Below are positions 1 to 8,649 of a DNA stretch of 64,000 nucleotides, piece by piece; positions within the stretch are counted from its first letter, which is position 1; each line of letters starts with the position of its first letter. Made by a program: the position numbers and the translations under genes. Under the pieces are notes generated by a model. The model was given only the letters and a program-made list of their open reading frames with translations, did not search any database and was not told the origin of the DNA. Source of the stretch: Caldimonas tepidiphila (GTDB lineage: Bacteria; Pseudomonadota; Gammaproteobacteria; Burkholderiales; Burkholderiaceae_C); NCBI RefSeq assembly GCF_003569765.1, contig NZ_QXMG01000004.1:95707-159706 (forward strand), given 5' to 3'.

Positions 1-1265
1 TTGACGTTGTAGCCGTAGACGGCCCGGCCCGGCGAGCCGAACTTGCTCGGCGCCGGCTCGACGCCGTTGCAGATCGACAGGATCGGCCAGCCGGTCTCGG
101 TCTGCCAGTAGTTGTCGATGATCGGCTTGCCGAGCGCCTCGGCGATCCACTTCGCGGTCGGCTCGTCGAGCGGCTCGCCGGCGAGGAACAGCGCGTGCAG
201 CGAGGACAGGTCGTACTTCGTCAGGAAGGCCGGGTCCTGCTTCTTCAGCACTCGCACCGCGGTGGGCGCCGAGAACATCACCGTGACCTTGTACTTCTCG
301 ACCAGGCTCCACCAGATGCCGGCATCGGGGCGGATCGGCAGGCCCTCGTACATGATGGTCGCCATGCCGGCGATCAGGGGCCCGTAGATGATGTAGCTGT
401 GGCCCACCACCCAGCCGATGTCGCTGGTGGAGAAGTAGGTCTCGCCCGGGTTGCCGCAGTAGATGTGCTTCATGCTCGCGGCCAGCGCCACTGCGTAGCC
501 GCCGGTGTCGCGCTGCACGCCCTTCGGCTTGCCGGTGGTGCCGCTGGTGTAGAGCGTGTAGCTCGGGTGCTCGGACTCGACCCACTCGCAGGGCACCTGC
601 GCGTCCATGTTCTGCTCGCGCAGCGCGTTGTAGTCGAGGTCGCGCCCCGGCACGGTTTCCATCGGCGCGAGGCCGCGGTCGACCAGCAGCACCTTCTCGG
701 GCTTGGCTTTCGCCAGATTGATCGCCTCGTCGAGCAGGTGCTTGTAGGGCACGACCTTGCCGCCGCGGCTGCCGGCGTCGGCGCTGACGATGAGCCTGGG
801 CTCGGCGTCGTCGATGCGGCTGGCCAGCGAGTGGCTGGCGAAGCCGCCGAACACCACCGAGTGGATCGCGCCGATGCGCACGCAGGCGAGCATCGCGAAG
901 GCCGCCTCGGGGATCATCGGCATGTAGATCAGCACGCGGTCGCCCTTGGAGACGCCCTGCGACTTCAGGATCGCGGCCATGCGCTGCACCTCGGCGTGCA
1001 GCTCGCGGAAGCTGTAGGTGCGCTCGGTACCGGTTTCGGTGGAGACGAAGACCAGCGCGTTCTGCTCGGCCCTCTCCAGCAGGTGGCGGTCCACCGCGTT
1101 GTGGCACAGGTTGGTCAGCCCCCCGACGAACCACTTCGCGAAGGGCGGGTTGCCGAAGTCGCACACCTGCGTGAAGGGCTGTTGCCAGTCCACGAGCTGC
1201 GCCTGCTCGGCCCAGAAGCCGTCGCGGTCGTCGATCGAGCGACGATAGAACTCGTTGTAGCGCAT
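1..1265 (-). CDS. prpE: propionyl-CoA synthetase (partial, C-terminus off the left edge)
   Basis: AMP-forming acyl-CoA synthetase that activates propionate to propionyl-CoA for the methylcitrate cycle in the cytoplasm. I translated the minus strand from the ATG at 1265; the protein begins MRYNEFYRRSIDDRDGFWAE and continues with DWQQPFTQVCDFGNPPFAKW and TNLCHNAVDRHL, which are typical of PrpE rather than of Acs. The adenylation signature YTSGTTGKPKGV is near residue 237. About 421 residues are present; the family is about 630, so the C-terminal subdomain with the catalytic lysine lies outside the window. AAGGAG sits a few bases before the ATG and supports this start. Divergent from the NlpC/P60 gene. 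A related short-chain acyl-CoA synthetase (Acs-like) is the alternative. Confidence 0.88.
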   Translation of the reverse strand, partial: MRYNEFYRRSIDDRDGFWAEQAQLVDWQQPFTQVCDFGNPPFAKWFVGGLTNLCHNAVDRHLLERAEQNALVFVSTETGTERTYSFRELHAEVQRMAAILKSQGVSKGDRVLIYMPMIPEAAFAMLACVRIGAIHSVVFGGFASHSLASRIDDAEPRLIVSADAGSRGGKVVPYKHLLDEAINLAKAKPEKVLLVDRGLAPMETVPGRDLDYNALREQNMDAQVPCEWVESEHPSYTLYTSGTTGKPKGVQRDTGGYAVALAASMKHIYCGNPGETYFSTSDIGWVVGHSYIIYGPLIAGMATIMYEGLPIRPDAGIWWSLVEKYKVTVMFSAPTAVRVLKKQDPAFLTKYDLSSLHALFLAGEPLDEPTAKWIAEALGKPIIDNYWQTETGWPILSICNGVEPAPSKFGSPGRAVYGYNV

Positions 1266-1627
1266 GGGGGGTCTCCTTGGGGGTGCCGCCGAGGACGGCG
1301 GTCGTTGGGATGGGACCTGTCGCACCGCTGCCGGCTCGCTCCGGCACCGCTGCAATGGCCTGTTCTTGCCTCTGGAGCATAGGATTGAATTCAGGCGTGC
1401 TTACCAAGGACTGACGTCCGATCAGGAGGGTTATTCGCGGCCGCCAGGGCCCGGCAAGCCGTGCCTCGCGATGCGCCGCTGCCTTCGCAAGCGTGCCGAG
1501 ACGCGGCACCTTGCCCCGAAAGATGCCGTGGAAAACCTCGAAACTTTCACCGAAATCCTTTCCAAGCCCTTGTAAGCAAAGCTTTTTCTGATTGACGGCA
1601 TTTTTTCCCGTGGTGTAATCCCGCCCC
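1266..1627. other. intergenic region between divergent prpE and NlpC/P60 gene
   Basis: 362 bp with no convincing gene. It carries the 5' leader of prpE on the minus strand and the promoter of the NlpC/P60 gene on the plus strand. The part from about 1520 to 1620 is clearly more AT-rich than its surroundings. A short open frame through 1264-1575 has no ribosome site and no family resemblance, so I leave it out. Confidence 0.6.
1592..1619 (+). promoter_or_regulatory. sigma70-type promoter of the NlpC/P60 gene
   Basis: TTGACG at 1592-1597, a 16-nt spacer and TGTAAT at 1614-1619. The predicted transcription start falls within a base or two of the ATG at 1628, so the message may be leaderless or nearly so. 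Motif match is seen; promoter activity is inferred. Confidence 0.55.
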
Positions 1628-2305
1628 ATGTCGCACGCGCGCCGTCCCTCCCGTTTCTCCGCCCTGCTGTCCGTCGCGCTGTGCGTGGCCGCCCTCGGCG
1701 GCTCCCCCTCGTCCGCCTGGTCGGCGCCCACCGTCAACGAGGAGGCGATCAAGCGCTTCCTCGCCGAGCGCGGTCTCGCTGCCGAAGCGCCGCTGGAGAG
1801 CGAGGCGCCCGCCGGCGAGCGGGGGCTGATGCAGCAGATGCGGGAGACCGCGTCGGACATGGTGATGACGGCGATGGGCTTCCTCGGCGTGCCCTACCGC
1901 CGCGGCGGCGACTCCGCCGAGGAGGGTTTCGACTGCAGCGGCTTCACGCGCTTCATCTTCGAGAGGAGCATCGGGCTCGTGCTGCCCCGGCGCGCCGACG
2001 ACCAGGCGAGCGCCGCCGGCCTCGTGGCGGTGCAGCGCGACGAGCTCAAGCCGGGCGACCTGGTGTTCTTCAACACGCTGCGGCGCACCTTCTCGCACGT
2101 CGGCATCTACGTCGGCGAGGGCAAGTTCATCCACTCGCCGCGCACCGGCGCCAAGGTGCGCGTCGAGGACATGCGCGCGGCCTACTGGACCAAGCGCTAC
2201 ACCGGCGCGCGCCGCGTCGGCGCGGCCGGCGACGCGGCGCAGCAGGGCGAGTCGCGTGCAGGCGGCCAGATCGCCGGGCAGTCGTCCGGGCTGAAGGCGC
2301 GCTGA
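1628..2305 (+). CDS. NlpC/P60 family peptidoglycan endopeptidase
   Basis: 225-residue exported cysteine peptidase, likely cleaving peptide cross-links of peptidoglycan in the periplasm. Residues 1-33 form a signal peptide (arginine-rich start, hydrophobic core, ending near SAWSA). The NlpC/P60 domain runs from about 75 to 205: catalytic cysteine in FDCSGF (about C103), histidines in FSHVGIYVG (about H157) and KFIHSP (about H169). The last 25 residues are low-complexity. It stands alone between prpE and the moa genes. No ribosome site is visible before the ATG, which agrees with the close promoter. Family is clear; exact bond cleaved is unknown. Confidence 0.9.
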   Translation: MSHARRPSRFSALLSVALCVAALGGSPSSAWSAPTVNEEAIKRFLAERGLAAEAPLESEAPAGERGLMQQMRETASDMVMTAMGFLGVPYRRGGDSAEEGFDCSGFTRFIFERSIGLVLPRRADDQASAAGLVAVQRDELKPGDLVFFNTLRRTFSHVGIYVGEGKFIHSPRTGAKVRVEDMRAAYWTKRYTGARRVGAAGDAAQQGESRAGGQIAGQSSGLKAR

Positions 2306-2396
2306 CCCCGAAGGCTCGCGCCGCCGGGGCGCGATTCCCCTGCGGCGAGAAGCCTCCCGTGCCTTCACCCCGTCCCCACCCGGGCACAATCGCGAC

Positions 2397-3512
2397 ATGA
2401 CGGAAAAAGTCATCCCGCTCGCCGACCACCGCTACGCCGCGCGCGTGCCGGTGATCCCGGCCCACCTCACCGCCCCCGACGGCCTGCTCGCCGACCGGCT
2501 CGGTCGCCCGCTGCGCGACCTGCGCATCTCGGTCACGGACCGCTGCAACTTCCGTTGCAGCTACTGCATGCCGAAGGAGGTGTTCGACAAGCACTACAAC
2601 TTCCTGCCGCAGAGCTCGCTGCTGAGCTTCGAGGAGCTGCTGCGCACCGCGCGCCTGTTCGTCGCGCACGGCGTGCAGAAGATCCGCCTCACCGGCGGCG
2701 AGCCGCTGCTGCGCAAGCACCTCGAGAAGCTGATCGGGATGCTGTCGGAGTTGCGCACGCCGGAAGGCCGCCCGCTCGACCTCACGCTCACCACCAACGG
2801 CTCGCTGCTCGAGCGCAAGGCGCAGGCGCTGAAGGATGCCGGGCTGCAGCGCATCACCGTCAGCCTCGACGCGCTCGACGACGCGATCTTCCGCGGCATG
2901 AACGACGTCGACTTCCCCGTGGCCGACGTGCTGCGCGGCATCGAGGCGGCCGAGCGCGTCGGCCTCGGCCCGATCAAGGTCAACATGGTGGTCAAGCGCG
3001 GCACCAACGACCACGAGATCCTCGCGATGGCCGAGCGCTTCCGCCACACGCCGGTGATCCTGCGCTTCATCGAGTTCATGGACGTGGGCGCGACCAACGG
3101 CTGGCGCATGGACGAGGTGCTGCCCTCGGCCCAGGTGGTCGAGCGCATCCACGCGGTGCACCCGCTCGAGGCCATCGAGCCCAACGCCACCGGCGAGACC
3201 GCCGAACGCTGGCGCTACCTCGACGGCGGCGGCGAGATCGGCGTGATCTCGAGCGTCACGCAGGCCTTCTGCCGCGACTGCAACCGCGCGCGGCTGTCCA
3301 CCGAGGGCAAGCTCTTCCTGTGCCTGTTCGCCAACGAGGGCCACGACCTGCGGGCGCTGCTGCGCGGCAACTACAGCGACGAGCAGATCGCCGCGGCGAT
3401 CGGCCTGATCTGGCAGAACCGCGACGAGCGCTACTCCGAGCTGCGCAGCGCGATGCAGGCCGACACCGGCAGCGGCCAGCGCCGCGTCGAGATGCACTAC
3501 ATCGGGGGCTGA
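2397..3512 (+). CDS. moaA: GTP 3',8-cyclase, molybdenum cofactor biosynthesis
   Basis: Radical SAM enzyme for the first step of molybdenum cofactor synthesis, converting GTP to 3',8-cyclo-7,8-dihydro-GTP. The 371-residue protein has the N-terminal iron-sulfur motif CNFRCSYC (C50, C54, C57) and the second cluster cysteines C292, C295 and C309 in [15 protein letters not shown]. It ends HYIGG, keeping the conserved C-terminal double glycine. The SAM-binding [10 protein letters not shown] stretch is present. Length is slightly above the usual 330-340 because of about 30 extra N-terminal residues. First gene of a moaA-mobA-moeA run on the plus strand. Confidence 0.97.
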   Translation: MTEKVIPLADHRYAARVPVIPAHLTAPDGLLADRLGRPLRDLRISVTDRCNFRCSYCMPKEVFDKHYNFLPQSSLLSFEELLRTARLFVAHGVQKIRLTGGEPLLRKHLEKLIGMLSELRTPEGRPLDLTLTTNGSLLERKAQALKDAGLQRITVSLDALDDAIFRGMNDVDFPVADVLRGIEAAERVGLGPIKVNMVVKRGTNDHEILAMAERFRHTPVILRFIEFMDVGATNGWRMDEVLPSAQVVERIHAVHPLEAIEPNATGETAERWRYLDGGGEIGVISSVTQAFCRDCNRARLSTEGKLFLCLFANEGHDLRALLRGNYSDEQIAAAIGLIWQNRDERYSELRSAMQADTGSGQRRVEMHYIGG

Positions 3513-3566
3513 TCCCGGCTCGCGCCGCGCGCCGCCGGCCCCCGCCTTTCCCAGAAGAAACACGAC

Positions 3567-4175
3567 ATGATCGAACCGAAGGACATCACGGGCCTGATCC
3601 TCGCCGGCGGGCGCGGCAGCCGCATGGGCGGCATCGACAAGGGCCTGCAGAACTTCCGCGGCATGCCGCTCGTGATGCACGCGGTGCTGCGCCTCGGGCC
3701 CCAGGTCGGCGAGCTGCTGGTGAACGCGAACCGCAACCTCGGCGCCTACGAGTCGCTCGGCGTGCCGGTGTGGCCCGACGCGCTGCCCGACTTCGCCGGG
3801 CCGCTCGCCGGCTTCCTGACCGGGCTCGAGCAGTGCCAGACGCCCTGGCTCGTCACGGTGCCCTGCGACACGCCGCTGTTCCCGGCCGACCTCGTGCCCC
3901 GCATGGCGCAGGCGCTCGAGGCGCAGGACGCGGAGATCGCGATGGCCGCGACGCGCGGCGCCGACGGCGGCGAGCCGCAGGTGCAGCCGGTGTTCTGCAT
4001 GATGAAGACCGCGCTGATGGAGAGCCTGATGCAGTTCACGCAGGAGGGCGGCCGCAAGATCGACCTCTGGACCGCGCAGCACCGCTGCGTCGTCGTGCCC
4101 TTCGACGACGAGCGCGCCTTCTCCAACGCCAACACGCTGGCCGAGCTGCAGGCGCTCGAACGCCAGGCCGACTGA
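3567..4175 (+). CDS. mobA: molybdenum cofactor guanylyltransferase
   Basis: Adds GMP to molybdopterin to make the MGD form used by DMSO-reductase-family enzymes. The 202-residue protein opens with the nucleotidyltransferase signature [17 protein letters not shown], followed by the conserved [18 protein letters not shown] and VPCDTPLFP. Length matches the family (about 195-205). It sits 54 bp after moaA and 23 bp before moeA, so the three are likely cotranscribed. Presence of mobA implies that the organism makes at least one bis-MGD enzyme. Confidence 0.96.
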   Translation: MIEPKDITGLILAGGRGSRMGGIDKGLQNFRGMPLVMHAVLRLGPQVGELLVNANRNLGAYESLGVPVWPDALPDFAGPLAGFLTGLEQCQTPWLVTVPCDTPLFPADLVPRMAQALEAQDAEIAMAATRGADGGEPQVQPVFCMMKTALMESLMQFTQEGGRKIDLWTAQHRCVVVPFDDERAFSNANTLAELQALERQAD

Positions 4176-4198
4176 GACTCTCCGCACGCCCCACCGCC

Positions 4199-5485
4199 AT
4201 GACGACCCCGCCCCGCCTCGAACAGATCGCCTCCTGCGTGAACGGCTACGACCCCGATGCGCTGCCGGTGCCGCAGGCGCGCGAGTTCATCGCGCGCTTC
4301 GTGCCGCGCGTCGCCGCGGTCGAGAAGCTCGCGCTGCGCGCCGCGCTCGGCCGCGTGCTCGCCGCCGACGTGATCTCGCCGATCGACGTGCCCTCGCACG
4401 ACAACTCGGCGATGGACGGTTTCGCATTTCGCGGCGCCGACCTCGCCACTGACGGCCCGACGGTGCTGCGCATCGCCGGCACCGGCCTCGCCGGCCAGCA
4501 GTTCGAGGGCGTCGCGCAGGCGGGCGAATGCGTGCGCATCATGACCGGCGCGGTGATGCCCGAGGGGCTCGACACGGTGGTGCCGCAGGAGTTCGTGCGG
4601 GTCGAGGGCGAGCGCGTCACGCTGCCTGCCGGCGCGGTCAAGCCCGGCGACAACCGCCGCCTGCGCGGCGAGGACCTCGCCGCGGGCCAGCCGGCGCTCG
4701 CCGCCGGCCGCGTGCTGCGCCCGGCCGACCTCGGGCTGCTCGCCTCGCTCGGCCAGGCCGAGGTGGCGGTGTTCCGGCGCCTGCGCGTCGCCTTCTTCTC
4801 CACCGGCGACGAGCTGCGCTCGATCGGCGAGCCGCTCGAGCCGGGCTGCGTCTACGACAGCAACCGCTACACGCTCTGGGGCATGCTCGCGCGGCTCGGC
4901 GTCGAGCTGATCGACATGGGCGTGGTGCGCGACGACCCGGCGGCGCTCGAGGCCGCCTTCCGCAGTGCTTGTGAAAACGCCGACGCGGTGATCACGAGCG
5001 GCGGCGTGAGCGTCGGCGAGGCCGACTACACGAAGAAGATCATGGCGCAGCTCGGCGAGGTCGCGTTCTGGAAGATCGCGATGCGCCCGGGCCGCCCGAT
5101 GGCGTTCGGGCGCATCGAGAGCCAGGGGCGCAGCGCGGTGCTGTTCGGGCTGCCGGGCAACCCGGTGGCGGTGATGGTGACCTTCTACGCCTTCGTGCGC
5201 GACGCGCTGCTCGCGATGGGCGGCGCCACGCCGGCGCCGCTGCCGCTGCTGCGCGCCGCGAGCGTCGCGCCGCTGCGCAAGAAGCCCGGCCGCACCGAGT
5301 TCCAGCGCGGCATCGTCACGCCCACCGAAAACGGCGGCTGGCAGGTGCGACTGACCGGCCAGCAGGGCTCGGGCGTGCTGAAAAGCATGTCGGAGGCCAA
5401 CGGCCTCGTCGTGCTGCACCACGACCAGGGCAACGTCGCGGCGGGCGAGCTGGTCGACGTGCTGCCCTTCGAGGGACTGATCTGA
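4199..5485 (+). CDS. moeA: molybdopterin molybdenumtransferase
   Basis: Inserts molybdate into adenylylated molybdopterin. 428 residues beginning MTTPPRLEQIASCVNGYD. Conserved stretches include SPIDVPSHDNSAMDGFA in the N-terminal domain, RIMTGAVMPEGLDTVV, TSGGVSVGEADYTK in the MogA-like domain, and FGLPGNPVAVMVTF. Full length for the family (about 400-420). I chose the ATG at 4199; the open frame continues far upstream only because the GC-rich DNA lacks stops there, overlapping mobA in another frame. Last gene of the run, followed by a strong terminator. Confidence 0.96.
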   Translation: MTTPPRLEQIASCVNGYDPDALPVPQAREFIARFVPRVAAVEKLALRAALGRVLAADVISPIDVPSHDNSAMDGFAFRGADLATDGPTVLRIAGTGLAGQQFEGVAQAGECVRIMTGAVMPEGLDTVVPQEFVRVEGERVTLPAGAVKPGDNRRLRGEDLAAGQPALAAGRVLRPADLGLLASLGQAEVAVFRRLRVAFFSTGDELRSIGEPLEPGCVYDSNRYTLWGMLARLGVELIDMGVVRDDPAALEAAFRSACENADAVITSGGVSVGEADYTKKIMAQLGEVAFWKIAMRPGRPMAFGRIESQGRSAVLFGLPGNPVAVMVTFYAFVRDALLAMGGATPAPLPLLRAASVAPLRKKPGRTEFQRGIVTPTENGGWQVRLTGQQGSGVLKSMSEANGLVVLHHDQGNVAAGELVDVLPFEGLI

Positions 5486-5523
5486 AGGCCGCGCCGCGCT
5501 GCGCCCGTCACGTGACATGAAGC

Positions 5524-5552
5524 AGAGGGGCCGCGGCCCCTCTATTCTTTTT
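5524..5552 (+). terminator. rho-independent terminator after moeA
   Basis: Perfect 20-nt palindrome AGAGGGGCCGCGGCCCCTCT at 5524-5543 followed by a T-rich tract to about 5552. It lies between convergent moeA and the RND permease gene and may serve moeA chiefly. Confidence 0.85.
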
Positions 5553-8500
5553 CAGGCCGCGTGCGGCGCCTCGTCCGCGGGCCGCGTGATCGGCCCCGGC
5601 GTGCTGCGGCGCGCCAGCAGCGTGTACATCGTCGGCACCACGAACACCGTCAGCAGCGTGCCGAGCGTCATGCCGCCGACGATCACCCAGCCGATCTGGC
5701 GCCGGCTCTCGGCGCCCGCCCCTTCGGCCAGCGCCAGCGGCACCGCGCCGAGCACCATCGCGCCGGTCGTCATCAGGATCGGCCGCAGCCGCAGCACCGC
5801 CGCGCGCGTCACCGCCTCGAGCGTCGCCTGGCCCTGCTGGCGCTGCTGGTTCGCGAACTCGACGATCAGGATGCCGTGCTTGGTGATCAGGCCGACGAGC
5901 GTGATCAGCCCGATCTGCGAATAGACGTTGAGCGTGCCGCCGGCAAGCTGCAGCGCGGCCAGCGCCCCGACCATCGACAGCGGCACCGACAGCAGGATCA
6001 CGAAGGGATCGACGAAGCTCTCGAACTGCGCCGCGAGCACCAGGAAGATGAACAGCAGCGCGAGCACGAAGACGATGCCGAGCGCGCCCGACGAGGCCCG
6101 GAACTCGCGCGACACGCCGTTGAGCTCGGTCGCGTAGCCCGCGGGCAGCAGCTTTTCGGCGGTCGCGTCCATGAACTGCAGCGCCTCGCCGAGCGAGTAG
6201 CCGGGCGCGAGGTTGGCGGTGATCGACACCGAGCGGCGCTGGTTGAAGTGGTTGAGCTCGCGCGGCGCCACCGACTCGCGCACCTTCACGAGCGAGGCGA
6301 GCGGGATCATCGCGTCGTTGCGACCGCGCACGAACAGCCGCTCGATGTCGTCCGGCGTCGCGCGGCCCCTCGCCTCGGTCTGCACGATCACGTCGTACTG
6401 CTCGGCCTCGCGCTTGTAGCGCGTGACGTTGCGCCCGCCGAGCATCGTCTCGATCGTGCGCGCGACCTGGTCGACCGCGACCCCCGCGTCGGCTGCGCGC
6501 TCGCGGTCGACCTCGATGTAGATCTCGGGCTTGTTGAGCCGCAGGTCCACGTCGGGCTGCACGAAGCCGGGGTTGCGCCCCATCTCGGCGACGAACTGCT
6601 GCGCCACCCGCGACAGGTTCTGGTAGCTGTCGGAGCTGACGATGACGAAGTTCACCGGCCGCTCGCGGAAGCCCTGCCCCAGCGAGGGCGGCGTGACCGG
6701 GAAGGCGTTCACCCCCGGCAGGTTCATGAAGCCGGGCTGCAGCGCCTGCGCGAGCTCGCTCGTGCTGCGCTCGCGCTCGCTCCAGTCGCGCGTGCGCAGG
6801 AAGGAGATGCCCTGCGAGACGGTCGGGTTGCCGGCGACGACGAAGATGCGGTCGAACTCCGGGTGCTTCTGCCCCAGCGCCTCGATCTCGCGCATGTAGC
6901 GCTCGGTGTAGGCGAGGGTCGAGCCGTCGGGCGCGTTGACGGTCGCAAGGATCACGCCGCGGTCCTCGATCGGCGCGAGCTCGCTCTTCATCTGCGTGAA
7001 GAGCCACCAGCTCAAGGCGCCGCTCGCCACCATCAGCGCCACCACCAGCCAGCGCCGCCCCAGCGTCCAGCGCAGCACCCGGCCGTAGCCGGCCTCCAGC
7101 GCCCCGAGCGCGCGCTCCATGCCGCGGTCGAAGCGGCCGGGCGCCGGGTTGTGGCGCAGCAGCTTCGAGCACATCATCGGCGAGAGGGTGAGCGCGACGA
7201 AGCCCGACACCAGCACCGCGCCGGCGAGCGTCAGCGCGAACTCGGTGAACAGCCGCCCGGTGCGGCCCGGCGCGAAGGCGAGCGGCGCGTAGACCGCCGC
7301 GAGCGTCAGCGTCATCGCCACCACCGCGAAGCCGATCTCGCGCGCGCCCTTGATCGCCGCGGCGAAGGGTTCCATCCCCTCCTCGATGTGGCGGTAGATG
7401 TTCTCGAGCACGACGATCGCGTCGTCCACCACCAGGCCGATCGCGAGCACCAGCGCCAGCAGCGTCAGCGTGTTGATCGTGAAGCCCGCGAGCGCCATCA
7501 GCGCGAAGGCGCCGATCAGGCTCACGGGAATCGTCACCAGCGGGATGATCGACGCGCGCAGCGTGCGCAGGAAGACGAACACGACCAGCGCGACCAGCAC
7601 CACCGCCTCCGCGATCGTGCTGTAGACCGCCTTCACCGAGCGGTCGATGAAGACCGAGTTGTCGTTGGCGACCTGCACGCGCACGCTCTCGGGCAGCTCC
7701 TGCTGCAGGCGCGGCAGCATCGCGCGCACGCCCTCGGCCATGTCCAGCGGGTTCGCGGTGGCCTGGCGGATCACGCCGAGCGAGACCGAGGGCACGCCGT
7801 TGAGCCGCACGATCGAGCGCTCGCTCGCCGGCGCCTGCTCGATGCGCGCGACGTCGCGCAGCCGCACCGTGTAGCCCTTGGACTGGCGCAGCGCCACCTC
7901 GCCGAACTGCGCCGGCGTGGCGAGGTCGGTCTGCGCGGTGACGCTGAACTCGCGCTGCCGCCCCTCGATGCGCCCGGCCGGCACCTCGAGGTTCTGGCGC
8001 CGCAGCGCGTCCTCGACGTCCTGCACGGTGAGCCCGTGCGCGGCGAGCCGGTCCGGGTCGAGCCAGACGCGCATCGCGAACTTGCGCTCGCCGTTGATCT
8101 GCACGTCGGCCACGCCCGGCACGGTCTGCACGCGCGGCTTGACGAGCCGGTTGGCGAGGTCGGTCAGCTCCAGCGCCGAGAGCGTGTCGCTCGTGAACGC
8201 GAGCCACACGGTCGGCGTCGCGTCCGCCTCGACCTTCGAGATCACCGGCTCGTCCGCCGCGGCGGGGAGCCGTCCGCGCACGCGCGAGACGCGGTCGCGC
8301 ACGTCGGCGGCGGCATCGTCGGGGTTCTTCTCGAGCTTGAAGCGCACCGTGATCTGGCTCTGCTCGGCGCGCGAGATCGAGGTCAGGATGTCCACGCCGT
8401 CGATGCCGGCGATGGAGTCCTCCAGCGGCTTCGTGACCGTCGATTCGATCACCTCGGACGAGGCGCCGGTCAGGCGCGTCGTCACCGTCACCGCCGGCTC

Positions 8501-8623
8501 GTCGATGCGCGGGTACTCGCGCACCTGGAGGCGCTGGAAGGCCACCAGGCCGACGAGCAGCAGCAGCAGCGACAGCACGGTGGCGAACACCGGGCGCCGG
8601 ATCGAGATTTCGGGCAACTGCAT
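5552..8623 (-). CDS. RND efflux transporter permease (HAE1-like)
   Basis: Inner-membrane proton-driven pump of the AcrB/MexF/MdtBC type, 1023 residues. It begins MQLPEISIRRPVFATVLSLL, a typical first membrane helix. Two repeated halves are visible, each with a large periplasmic loop and a helix bundle; the proton-relay pair is in LAIGLVVDDAIVVLENI. Further signatures are PVSLIGAFALMALAGFTINT and GLITKHGILIVEFANQQ. The adaptor gene ends 26 bp upstream on the same strand. No outer-membrane channel gene is next to it, so it probably uses a TolC-type protein encoded elsewhere. The substrate cannot be told from sequence. Confidence 0.93.
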   Translation of the reverse strand: MQLPEISIRRPVFATVLSLLLLLVGLVAFQRLQVREYPRIDEPAVTVTTRLTGASSEVIESTVTKPLEDSIAGIDGVDILTSISRAEQSQITVRFKLEKNPDDAAADVRDRVSRVRGRLPAAADEPVISKVEADATPTVWLAFTSDTLSALELTDLANRLVKPRVQTVPGVADVQINGERKFAMRVWLDPDRLAAHGLTVQDVEDALRRQNLEVPAGRIEGRQREFSVTAQTDLATPAQFGEVALRQSKGYTVRLRDVARIEQAPASERSIVRLNGVPSVSLGVIRQATANPLDMAEGVRAMLPRLQQELPESVRVQVANDNSVFIDRSVKAVYSTIAEAVVLVALVVFVFLRTLRASIIPLVTIPVSLIGAFALMALAGFTINTLTLLALVLAIGLVVDDAIVVLENIYRHIEEGMEPFAAAIKGAREIGFAVVAMTLTLAAVYAPLAFAPGRTGRLFTEFALTLAGAVLVSGFVALTLSPMMCSKLLRHNPAPGRFDRGMERALGALEAGYGRVLRWTLGRRWLVVALMVASGALSWWLFTQMKSELAPIEDRGVILATVNAPDGSTLAYTERYMREIEALGQKHPEFDRIFVVAGNPTVSQGISFLRTRDWSERERSTSELAQALQPGFMNLPGVNAFPVTPPSLGQGFRERPVNFVIVSSDSYQNLSRVAQQFVAEMGRNPGFVQPDVDLRLNKPEIYIEVDRERAADAGVAVDQVARTIETMLGGRNVTRYKREAEQYDVIVQTEARGRATPDDIERLFVRGRNDAMIPLASLVKVRESVAPRELNHFNQRRSVSITANLAPGYSLGEALQFMDATAEKLLPAGYATELNGVSREFRASSGALGIVFVLALLFIFLVLAAQFESFVDPFVILLSVPLSMVGALAALQLAGGTLNVYSQIGLITLVGLITKHGILIVEFANQQRQQGQATLEAVTRAAVLRLRPILMTTGAMVLGAVPLALAEGAGAESRRQIGWVIVGGMTLGTLLTVFVVPTMYTLLARRSTPGPITRPADEAPHAA

Positions 8624-8649
8624 GGTCGTGCTCCTCGGCAGGCGGCGCC

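Noticed and set aside
195..1382. 395-codon plus-strand open frame opposite prpE
   Set aside because: It is antisense to prpE, His/Val/Arg-rich, and has no domain; a by-product of GC-rich third positions.
1264..1575. 103-codon plus-strand frame between prpE and the NlpC gene
   Set aside because: It starts at the prpE start codon region, has no family and runs through the promoter region.
2555..5485. 976-codon frame joining moaA, mobA and moeA
   Set aside because: Only the part from 4199 is moeA; the rest is a shifted frame through moaA and mobA.
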